From: Balanoglossus misakiensis
Lineage: Eukaryota > Hemichordata
Direction: 5' to 3'
Assembly (NCBI GenBank): GCA_040954595.2
Contig: CM082596.2
Location: 3,906,001-3,970,000, forward strand
DNA: 64,000 nucleotides
Part shown: positions 43,301 through 51,192 of the stretch, in pieces
How positions within the stretch are numbered: the first letter of the stretch is position 1
How the letters are laid out: the number at the start of each line of letters is the position of its first letter
Notes under the pieces: model-generated
What the model was told of the DNA's origin: nothing
What the model saw: only the letters and a program-made list of their open reading frames with translations
Database searches by the model: none
Made by a program: the position numbers and the translations under genes

Positions 43301-45729
43301 ATATTAATATCTTATTTTAATACCCTAACCTTTCATAAAACAATGTTTTTCCATCAACAGATTATATTGATCTAGGTATCCTCATAACACCACTTATCTT
43401 CAGATAGAAAAAATACCATCGAGACTTCTCATTGATTTGATGAGGACACAAACGAAGGTCATCACTTTCCCACCTCTGTGTGTATGGTGACTGTCTTCTC
43501 TAATGCTATGATCAGTCAGCTTTTTAGATTTTTTTTTTAAAGAGGAGTTTCGGTTCAGTTGAAAAGGCTATCTCTCACAATTACTCAAGCCAGTGTGAGG
43601 GTCCCCCTAGGCAATCATTCTGTCTGCTCTGTGGTTCTAGTTCCACCGTGACGCAATCTCTTCAGGGACTGTTTATTCGTCTCCCAGACAGCAAAAGTTA
43701 GTCCCTAATAGGCACTGACAAGGGCAATAACAAAGCAACCTCAGATCAAGAAAATGAATACCGCATCCTGTAGGGGTGTCTCGTTCAGAGGGAACCAAAG
43801 ACGACTCCATTTAATTCAGTCCAACAGGCTTTACACCCAACCCCCCCTTTTACCACAACTTCACCTGACAAATTTAATAGGATTAGCGAAAAACCCAGGA
43901 CACGTGACTCCCAATTAGAAGCATATGTTCCATCATACAATGCTATGTCCACAGTTTCTTCTCAACATACGGATTCACAATGAAATTCCCACAGCTCAAG
44001 CCCAGGCCTCTAAACCCAACACCAGAAAACAGGTACATATAAGTAGTCTAGTATCTAGCCATGTTTTTTTCTGTTAGTTTTGGAAGCAAAGTGGATAAAA
44101 CACGGCTAGATACTAGACAAGAAAACAGGTGGACTGGCTTAAAACCCTGCCCAGTGAGTGACTCATACTGAAAGTATTACCCTGTTACCACGTCCCCCCC
44201 ACACACCATAAAATGGGTGGAGATCATAAAGTCATAGCGCCCACTGACTGTACGTGAGTCAGTTCAACAGGTCTTGACCTGTGGTCCTGACATTCACAGC
44301 CCCCACAGCAAGACTCTCTGATGCTCTCAATGTTGTAGGGTTTCTATCCTTATTACTCCATGAATACAGTACGGATAGGCAGTAAATATGCCTTCTGCTG
44401 TCTCTGTGATTGATTGTAATTTGTTGACAACTTGAAAGCACACACAAATGCACAATAAATCTTCCAAATACACCAGAATTAATGCAATCAATGAAATTAC
44501 TTTGAACAAAGAGGTAGATTAATCAAATATGCAAAACAAGTGTATCTTCAAATTTTGTATCGTGTTTATTTTTAGATACTCTTGGCAACGAGACATTTGA
44601 CCATAAATTTATATATGACTAAACCTTCCCCAGAATGTGGCTGATTTGATCCCCTTGCCTCTGCCCCAGGACAACGCGCTGTGTAATTTTCATGCTCAGA
44701 GCACGGTTCATGCTTCTTCAGTGCACATACTGAGGATAAATTGTGACATATGAGGTTTGAAGTTTAACGATCATTCTGGAAGCTGAATACATAATGTATG
44801 CCTTTTATATTCTCGCAAACACAGCAAAAAACAGTTAACTGCAAAATATTGCTCTTCTGAGAAAGGAACGATTGTAGAGGTTGAAGGCTTATTGCCATTC
44901 TCAGCGGTGAAATACACACACGGCCAACAAATTTTACTTAGTGGGAATTAACATAAATAAAGACAACGGGAAGAGAGTGAAAGTGGACATATATTCTGAC
45001 AGTGTTGAATTATTGAGAATAATCAATATTATATCGGCACTTCGATAAAAATCTTGCAGGTGTGCAGCATTTACGTGATTTGCAAAACTAACAACTCCGT
45101 CCCACACTGATGTGTGTTTATAATCCGCTAAACTCATGAGTATGACGTGCATGGCTATGAAATAGTCCAACCTGGGTCACAGTGTGAAACTGATATCCCT
45201 GGAAATCTTTTTGTGAGAAATTGTATTAGTTATGGCACTTAGACTTAAAAGAAACTTACTGTTAAAATGTTTGCGGGTATTCATTTTTTTTTTAAATCCT
45301 AGTAGAAGCAGCACTAATAAACATGTATTAAACAGAATGTGCAAAATGATGTATAGAAAATAGAGGAACTGTCATTTCATATTTTCTTTAAGCTTCACTT
45401 CATATGATAGATTATGTCTGACATTACTCTCAATCTATTTCAGATCTGGATGAGAAATTCATTGTTGGGAAAAAAAGTCCATGTCTGGCTTAAGTTTTCT
45501 AACATACAGATTATGATTAATAGGATTCTGTACACACCACACTGTCAGGGTGACTAAATGTTAAAGTATGGAGAAATATTGTTAGAATGTTTGATCAACA
45601 AATAAATATTTTATCACTTTTATGAGTACTTTAACAGATGACTGGTATTTGGTGCACATAGATCAACGTTGTTTGTAATTTATAAATTTCTGGTTATCTA
45701 TATTTAATTTTCATTTCATTTCTTTGTTG

Positions 45730-45789
<60 letters not shown>

Positions 45790-48700
45790 CCCCCCCCCCC
45801 CTTCACTCTCTCAGCAGAGGAACTTCGGAAGGTACAAATAACACAAAAGCCTTCTAGTTAATCCACTCCACACTGAACAAGATTGAGACCGAAGCAGGAA
45901 TGTAAAATGTAATCTTGGATTTTCCTAGCATACGGTGGGTGGTGCAGTGTACTGGCTTGGAGGCACCGGACATGAAGTAGTCAGTCGGAGGCAAAAAAAA
46001 AAACCAACCTGACATAACACAGTGGACATCCATTCATTACACTCGCTGACAGTTTAATCTCAATGTTGTAGACAACTCTCCAACTGTGAAGCAACTTCCA
46101 AGAAAAGGTTCTGCGCCGGCAGAATTAATTGAAGGGATTATTTCAATGTGGATTATGATTTACGACATCCTTTGATTAATTAATCACAAATAAATGATCA
46201 AATTTGACGTGGCATTTATTTTGTAACTGCTTGATTAGCTAATTAATATTTATTTGTTTCATTCCGGTCGCCCGGTTTATTCCGGCAGTTTCTGTATAAT
46301 CCTATGAATAATGAAAAGGAATGACTGTAACATAACGACACAATTACATCCTGTAGTGAAGATCAGGCAGCCACAACACTACCTTTTAGATTTCATAATG
46401 AAGATCCCAAACTCCTGCCTGAATGCAAATACATCAAGTTTACGATAAGCCACTGCAGATATCTGCCGATTCTTCATCAGATTTCCCACAAATCCCGCAC
46501 ACAGCTGAACAAATTCTCGTTTTGATTCACTCTAGGAAATTACTCCCATTAAAAAGGTGGGGTAATTGATAGTACTTGTGAAGCGATGTGAGGAAGGGCA
46601 TTCGCTGAATGGAATATCAACCCATGATCATCTATGCAGGAGCAGTCCATCCTACCCAAGTCATCTATGATATGCTTAAATGCTAATACGAAACGCAAAC
46701 CCATAAAATGAATGATGAGAGCACACACTTCAAATTCCTGATGTTATGTTTTCTAAAGATGGCCCTTTTGACAGTCACCAGTGACACATAGAGATTAAAT
46801 TCTTTAAGGTGTGTGATTGATGCCTGCATATCTGTGTGAAGTATGTGCATAATATAATACACATGCACACACATATACATGTTTATACAAATACTACAGA
46901 ACACTACAGGTAGAGTTAGAAATGCAAGCCATCAGTCTGCAATGTATTTGCTGTTTCGACATTTCCTCCACTTGATGTAAATCAAAGGTGACAAGAGCAG
47001 GGAAATAATTGGATTTCTGATCAAAAACCCCCACAAACCACTAAAAGGAATCTTCTTGTCAACACTTACTCCCTGACTGAAATGTTACAAACAAGACCCT
47101 GAGTACAATCATTCGAAAACAAACGGAAAATTCTTTCAATTGAAGGTTACATGTACCACTGGGAGCCTGAAAATTTTGAAAGGAAACCAAAACAATGGAA
47201 GGAAGGAATGAATGCAGAATGCATTTGCCTTCTATTATATAATGATTACCAAAAGGTGGATGTATCTTCTAAAGGACTGTGTTTGTTTCGTATTGGTAAA
47301 TTACCTTTAAACCACCAAAATAGCCTTTTACGAGTTTCGTCACTGACAAAAATAAACTATCTTTAATATCCTCTTTAGTAATTATTTTTTCTCAAAAGTT
47401 TCTTCAAAAATCAAACAGCAATATCGAGCTGTCTGACGAGCAAAATTTTAAACAAGTGTCTTTTTCCCACTTAGCTTTGTCATATCATAACAATTTCTTG
47501 ACCTACACATAAGGACAAAGCCCACACAAGACTTGTTTAACATTCCACAGTTCAAGTTGGCTTCGGAGTAAACTTTGACGGGACGCACTAAAAAGAGTAC
47601 AACAAATACTACCAGTCTCAAGGACTTTCTGCGAGAGGTTTTACTTACTTTTTGGGCAGGGTCCTTCACACTCCTGGCAAGCGCCATCTTTGGCGATTTT
47701 TCCCTCCGGACACGACTTGACACAGCTGCTCTGGTCCACCAGTAAATGTTCTACAAAAGCAACGAAGATAAAGATCCTTAGCCATCCTTTCCGCGCCATG
47801 TCGTACTATTATGTGTCTCCCGACTACTTAACTCTCCCGTGATTCACCACCGTCTTGCGACAAACCTCCTGGTGTCTTAGAGGGCCTTGACGATCTCAAG
47901 CAAGAGTGACGTCAAGACAGTCAAGGCAAACAACCAACGCCTATCCTACACACCACCTTTTGTCAAGACAATGACGTCTTTTCAGCGCGAGTGAAAATTG
48001 ACAGAGTGCATCCACATCTGGCAAGGGTTAGATTCTTGTGACCAATCTAAGTACATGAATGTTTCATTATGGGTATCTCATAGCAACAGAAAGGCATAGT
48101 GGTGGATTGCTCAGGAAGTTTATGATAACTTCTCATGTTTCAACTGTGTTTTAAATTATAGTGCATTTCCATCCCACCCCTGTCCTCCTACGTGTACTCA
48201 GACCTCAGTGGTATCTTCCAGTTGGGACTGCTGTATTAATGGCCCCAACTTGTTTTTTTCTCACTATATGTGGTATCAGTCAAGAACCGAAATCAGAAAG
48301 CCAGTTTTACTCTACATTACTGCTCACTTGCTATGTGCTTCATAATGCACTTTTTATCGGATTTAGGTCACTGTCCAGTCGGTTTTAGTACTAATACAAA
48401 CTTATCGAAAAGTAAAACAGCTAGCCACTTAGCCAATCCTCATGAGATTTCATAATGTAACCATGGTGAAATTGCCTATCTTGGAATCTGCCTCTTTTAA
48501 ACCAGTGTAATCTGAAGCAATTTCCTTCAGTTCAAGTGAAACATCTACATTATTTGTATGGAAATAAGGAAGACCGTTGTTCCTAAGGAATGTCTGGAAA
48601 TGGATTTACAAGTTCATGCAAAGCTGTGACAGGTTCTTTAATGGCAAAAACAGCTGCAGTCACACACGAATAATACAACCCCCCAAATAAAATAATTGCA

Positions 48701-51192
48701 GTTTCCTGAGGATGAGTAAGTCAATGTTTCCTGCCTTTTAGCGAAATTCACACTAGAAGACTTTAAAGCACCAATTACGCTACAATAAAATGATTGCTTT
48801 CACAAGTGCCGAGCAAGGAAGCCCATCTTTCTGTACGTCCTACAGTGAATGCCTACTAATGGTCACACATGAGTTCTCCAGTAACATACTAGAAACCTGT
48901 GTTGCCATGGAAACAGTTAATCAAACAAAACTGATTTCCCCCAGGGGAATCTGTGCATTGATTGCGAGGTTAGATTTCTGTGACGTCCAGAATTACAACA
49001 CAAAAACCAGTAATTGCTCATGTTACTGATCAATAGATAGGGGCTGAGGCTAACCTCGTCTGAAAAATTCCACATCCTACTAAAATGTCCTTCAACAACT
49101 TGAACAAGTTCGGCCAGACATGTTGACCTACCTGGGCATTCCTTGACGCACTTTGAGCCGTACGCATATTTGGCGTTTGGATTCGGAACATTCTTGAATG
49201 CTGCTGGGTCGTAAATGAAAGGATCCGGACACTCACTGACACAAGCTCCATCATCATCGAAATTCAGACAAGCCTAAGAGAGAGAATGGAATTCATTTTT
49301 CATTAGTTCATTTGGAAATAATAAAGTGATAACGTCTGTATGTATGTACATCCAAACACTGAAATATTCCTCGTTTCCACTTTCAGATAGTTTACATAAT
49401 TTTCAATCACATAATTTCGAAAACAAAGACAAGATACTAACTTCACAGTACTGACATGTAGAATGAACATTATTCATTGCTGAGATGCATTATATCATAC
49501 ATCATATCATATCAAATGTTTCAAGGAGATATCTTTGAGTTTAGAAAGTTGTATGTTTATACTAACCAAGCAGTCGGTATTTGATGGTCCAGTGCAGCCA
49601 GCAGCACAGCTCGGGTGGCAACAGTCTTGCAGGCTGGGACCGCTACAACGGTGATCACACTGTCCAGCACATGTGTTCTTTGTAACTACGGAAACAGAAG
49701 ATAATTGTTGGAATTAGGATTGCAGGATACACATTATATTCAAGTTACTTACAGACACATATCAGTATATGGTGGAAGGCAGTATCATATATGTTGGATA
49801 GAACATCATCTCATGCCTAATGATCAATGAATAAGATATTGAGACTTACTAATTTGGCAGTTTTCTGGTCCTGAACCCCAACAGGAACCAGATTCACACG
49901 ACGGATCACATGTTTGAGGACCTACAAAAGTGTAAAAAGAAATTATTTCAGAGCAAGAAGAAGACTGTGAAGTCTAGCAGATAAAAACTTTATACTATTA
50001 GTTTTAACATTATACTTTGAATTAGATTTGATAGCATTGTTATCATACACACAATAACCAAACAAATGTTACTATTTCATGGCCACTTTATCAAGTAATG
50101 TGTATCTTCTATTTTTTTTAAACTTACAAACTGTGTTTAATCTTTCACCCGGGTATAGGGCCACAGAGGCCCCTTCTGGTATGATATCACTCCAATTAAC
50201 TGTGGAAATGTAACACAATTCTCTATTTTGGGTGATGTTAACTCCTCCAGTGATGATTTCTGTGCATGGAAAGAAAGACCAAAAGAAAAGATCAATGTTA
50301 ATGACAGAAAAAAAAGTCTTTCAAGATGCGGTCAGTCATTCTCGTTTCTACCGTACAATTTTGAAGTTACAACTCCAGAGGGAAACACTGCCGAGTGCGT
50401 ATCCAGAACTTTTAACACCAGAGGGCTCCCTTCACCGCACCAGACCTGACTTTCACACCACTGTTCCGCCTTTCACGTACATTCACAGACACAATGACAC
50501 CAGGGTAATATGCTCAACACTGGAAGTAGCAAGTACTTAACATCCGGCCAGTGTATTGTATACAAGTCATTTGTCAACAATTATCATGTACCTATGCCGG
50601 AACCAATCAGTTTTCTTTCTTCACTTTTTTTAAAACTACTACAAGGCATGAAGTTGTTCACATAGTTCTTTATCTGATGTTCTAGTTTGTTCTAAGTTTA
50701 GTCCAAGTTGTAAAGCGGCAGCATAGTTTTCAAGCAACAAACATTCACTTCAGACAATGCTTATATATTATATAAGTATCGTGCTCCCATAAGACCCCTT
50801 TCTGCTTGGGATGGCCCATTTTTAACACGTAGTAAATTAATATTTCCTACCTTTTAATGAAGTCAACTGTAACTCCTTAAGGCCAACACCTTGATGTTCT
50901 TTGTCATAGTTCAAAACAACAAAAAGTGCATTTCCTTCGTACAGCGAAACTCCTCGTATTACCCGCAGATTCTTCAAAGGCACTACGTCGACATTATTAA
51001 GCCCAATGACAACATAACCGCTGACTTCTCGGATGTCTTCCAGAAATGACAAATCACTGTTGCGATCTAATATGTTCGTGATTTCCAGATTTCCATCCAC
51101 ATAGGTACAGTTTGAGTAACGCAGTTTGAGTTGTTCATAGTGTTGGACCTTATCTTCAGGTCTTGAAAGATGGTTCGAGGTTCCTTTACAAA
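30932..51192 (-). CDS. EGFR: EGFR-B: EGFR/ErbB-family receptor tyrosine kinase, 27 visible coding exons
   Basis: Full-architecture EGFR. From the first visible residue: L1 (domain I), furin-like domain II, L2 (domain III), extended cysteine-rich domains IV/V, transmembrane helix, 7-residue juxtamembrane microexon, kinase domain (about residues 880-1150) and a long tail. The visible model is 1478 residues; the signal-peptide exon, expected to end in phase 1, lies above 51192 and was not found. Kinase motifs [18 protein letters not shown] and DFG are intact. The tail has NPTY and NPEY (PTB/Shc-type), YVNE (Grb2-type YxN) and further YxxP sites. An alternative start inside the gene (ATG at 47799) would give 1225 residues without domain I and most of II. 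Exons of 119, 142 and 127 nt equal human EGFR exons 6, 7 and 9 as I recall them. Confidence 0.93.
32786..32905 (-). CDS. EGFR: EGFR-B exon 26: tail
   Basis: 120 nt, phase 1 to 1. [19 protein letters not shown]: proline-rich with two YVxP tyrosines. Donor ccaggtgaga joins in frame to the last exon (NPEYFEPEA). Confidence 0.85.
33493..33685 (-). CDS. EGFR: EGFR-B exon 25: tail
   Basis: 193 nt, phase 0 to 1. Contains [15 protein letters not shown], a Gly/Glu-rich stretch and [10 protein letters not shown]. No similarity to the EGFR-A alternative tail could be seen. Confidence 0.85.
33870..33985. repeat. 116-bp palindrome with a nested duplication
   Basis: Arms GCAAATGCTTACAGGCGGCC and its complement surround TTTTGAATTTCAAAA. 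A 41-bp inner part is duplicated on the right, and outer arms CACTGGG/CCCAGTG flank it all. Lies in an EGFR-B intron and would form a near-perfect hairpin. Arms include CAAAATGGCCGCC, the word shared with other repeats here. Confidence 0.92.
34055..34249 (-). CDS. EGFR: EGFR-B exon 24: proximal tail
   Basis: 195 nt, phase 0. [20 protein letters not shown] and [10 protein letters not shown]; aligns with EGFR-A exon 19. Confidence 0.93.
34362..34459 (-). CDS. EGFR: EGFR-B exon 23: end of kinase domain
   Basis: 98 nt, phase 1 to 0. [26 protein letters not shown], the conserved end of EGFR kinases. Confidence 0.96.
34584..34806 (-). CDS. EGFR: EGFR-B exon 22: kinase C-lobe
   Basis: 223 nt, phase 0 to 1. 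[27 protein letters not shown] and [16 protein letters not shown], almost consensus for EGFR. EGFR-A has HMLE where EGFR-B keeps the commoner DLLE. Confidence 0.97.
35010..35351 (-). CDS. EGFR: EGFR-B exon 21: kinase catalytic and activation loops
   Basis: 342 nt, phase 0. Intact HRDLAARN and DFG. Its 3' 270 nt and the following intron are nearly identical to EGFR-A; its 5' 72 nt are not (14 differences), indicating gene conversion. Confidence 0.97.
35505..35603 (-). CDS. EGFR: EGFR-B exon 20: catalytic lysine
   Basis: 99 nt, phase 0. [19 protein letters not shown] contains the VAIK lysine. Confidence 0.96.
35713..35826 (-). CDS. EGFR: EGFR-B exon 19: juxtamembrane segment and glycine loop
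   Basis: 114 nt, phase 0. [19 protein letters not shown] and [11 protein letters not shown]; close to the human PLTPSG..PNQALLRI sequence. Confidence 0.97.
36201..36221 (-). CDS. EGFR: EGFR-B exon 18: 21-nt juxtamembrane microexon
   Basis: Between ttgcag and gtaatt, CCTTTGGACACGTTTGCTGAG encodes PLDTFAE. Phase 0-0, same size and position as EGFR-A 19364-19384 (TMDTFAE), with the DTFAE core conserved. Confidence 0.87.
36455..36474. repeat. (GATT)n microsatellite
   Basis: Short GATT repeat in the EGFR-B intron between the transmembrane exon and the microexon. Confidence 0.85.
36726..36849 (-). CDS. EGFR: EGFR-B exon 17: transmembrane helix
   Basis: 124 nt, phase 2 to 0. [20 protein letters not shown] then IWYYKRQR, a membrane span followed by basic stop-transfer residues. 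Confidence 0.94.
36986..37081. mobile_element. 96-bp element with perfect 11-bp terminal inverted repeats (copy 1)
   Basis: TTAACCCTTTC at one end and its exact complement GAAAGGGTTAA at the other, with no coding capacity. An inverted diverged relative lies at 42063-42160; shared internal words include GAGGTCC, CCATAG, AACAATGG and TTTGGAC. MITE-like. It ends 33 bp from exon 16. Confidence 0.75.
37115..37395 (-). CDS. EGFR: EGFR-B exon 16: last furin-like module
   Basis: 281 nt, phase 0 to 2. [19 protein letters not shown] and CHEECLDGC; aligns with EGFR-A exon 11. Confidence 0.92.
37646..37909 (-). CDS. EGFR: EGFR-B exon 15: extra furin-like cysteine module
   Basis: 264 nt, phase 0. [19 protein letters not shown] and [14 protein letters not shown], the invariant CxxC pattern of the added domain V. 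Confidence 0.92.
38134..38217 (-). CDS. EGFR: EGFR-B exon 14: cysteine-region linker
   Basis: 84 nt, phase 0. Acceptor tttgtag, donor cttgtaagt. [19 protein letters not shown] aligns with EGFR-A exon 9. Confidence 0.85.
38401..38482 (-). CDS. EGFR: EGFR-B exon 13: end of domain IV
   Basis: 82 nt, phase 2 to 0. [20 protein letters not shown], with the CTGP motif of domain IV. Confidence 0.88.
38680..38822 (-). CDS. EGFR: EGFR-B exon 12: domain IV
   Basis: 143 nt, phase 0 to 2. [19 protein letters not shown]; same size as EGFR-A exon 7. Confidence 0.93.
38994..39063 (-). CDS. EGFR: EGFR-B exon 11: domain IV
   Basis: 70 nt, phase 2 to 0. [16 protein letters not shown], similar to [14 protein letters not shown] in EGFR-A. 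Confidence 0.88.
39185..39317 (-). CDS. EGFR: EGFR-B exon 10: start of domain IV
   Basis: 133 nt, phase 1 to 2. [15 protein letters not shown], the conserved domain IV opening. Confidence 0.94.
39565..39764 (-). CDS. EGFR: EGFR-B exon 9: receptor L domain 2, C-terminal half
   Basis: 200 nt, phase 2 to 1. [17 protein letters not shown] and NNYLCY, EGFR domain III. Confidence 0.94.
39943..40107 (-). CDS. EGFR: EGFR-B exon 8: receptor L domain 2
   Basis: 165 nt, phase 2 to 2. [15 protein letters not shown] and [14 protein letters not shown]; same size as EGFR-A exon 3. Confidence 0.94.
40342..40468 (-). CDS. EGFR: EGFR-B exon 7: domain II/III junction
   Basis: 127 nt, phase 1 to 2, equal to human EGFR exon 9 as recalled. 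CPG then [13 protein letters not shown]. Confidence 0.92.
42063..42160. mobile_element. TIR element, copy 2 (inverted relative to 36986-37081)
   Basis: CAACCCTT..AGGGTTGA ends, sharing internal words with copy 1 on the opposite strand. Diverged, non-coding. Confidence 0.65.
44044..44119. mobile_element. Short hairpin element, copy 1
   Basis: TAGTCTAGTATCTAGCCATG on the left and GGCTAGATACTAGACA on the right are inverted repeats around about 36 bp. The same structure recurs at 58527-58599. Confidence 0.8.
45731..45801. repeat. (ATC)n microsatellite followed by poly-C
   Basis: CAT/ATC trinucleotides from 45731 to 45788, then 14 C residues. Confidence 0.95.
47649..47799 (-). CDS. EGFR: EGFR-B exon 6: dual-use exon (internal from 47750, or alternative first exon from ATG 47799)
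   Basis: As an internal exon (102 nt, acceptor cttttgtag, phase 1 to 1) it completes domain [22 protein letters not shown] and [10 protein letters not shown]. Upstream of the acceptor the same frame runs to an ATG at 47799 with G at +4 and an in-frame TAG two codons earlier (47808-47806). The added 16 residues ([16 protein letters not shown]) look like a signal peptide. EGFR-A has the same arrangement, with a similar peptide and synonymous codon differences. Confidence 0.85.
47800..48010 (-). promoter_or_regulatory. Candidate internal promoter of EGFR-B
   Basis: Immediately upstream of the internal ATG. A perfect palindromic CRE, TGACGTCA, at 47907-47914 (about 108 bp before the ATG) and a second TGACGTCT at 47972-47979. 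Sequence is CpG-richer than the flanking introns. Promoter activity is inferred. Confidence 0.4.
49132..49273 (-). CDS. EGFR: EGFR-B exon 5: domain II
   Basis: 142 nt, phase 0 to 1, equal to human exon 7 as recalled. [20 protein letters not shown] then [13 protein letters not shown], matching human ACRKF..GKYSFGATCVKKCP. Confidence 0.94.
49567..49685 (-). CDS. EGFR: EGFR-B exon 4: domain II
   Basis: 119 nt, phase 1 to 0, equal to human exon 6 as recalled. [20 protein letters not shown] then CAAGCTGP, the most conserved part of furin-like domain II. Confidence 0.94.
49850..49921 (-). CDS. EGFR: EGFR-B exon 3: start of domain II
   Basis: 72 nt, phase 1 to 1. [20 protein letters not shown] matches human CDPSCPNGSCWGAGEENCQ. 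Confidence 0.92.
50128..50259 (-). CDS. EGFR: EGFR-B exon 2: end of L1
   Basis: 132 nt, phase 1 to 1. [20 protein letters not shown] then NWSDI, the end of the first L domain. Confidence 0.9.
50851..51192 (-). CDS. EGFR: EGFR-B first visible exon: receptor L domain 1
   Basis: 342 nt, acceptor ttttacag, phase 1 in. [40 protein letters not shown] and [10 protein letters not shown] match human [29 protein letters not shown]. It must be preceded by a signal-peptide exon ending in phase 1. Confidence 0.94.

Larger units (their letters stand above)
40469..47648 (-). other. EGFR-B intron (7.2 kb) after the dual-use exon
   Basis: No exon seen. Holds the inverted copy of the TIR element (42063-42160), a palindromic element at 44044-44119 and an (ATC)n/poly-C tract at 45731-45801. 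It corresponds to EGFR-A intron 1, which is also the longest intron of that gene. Confidence 0.65.

Noticed and set aside
49132-51192. Domain I/II exons as a separate or broken gene
   Set aside because: All donors and acceptors are intact, phases chain correctly into the exon at 47750, and the joined sequence follows EGFR domain II without a gap.
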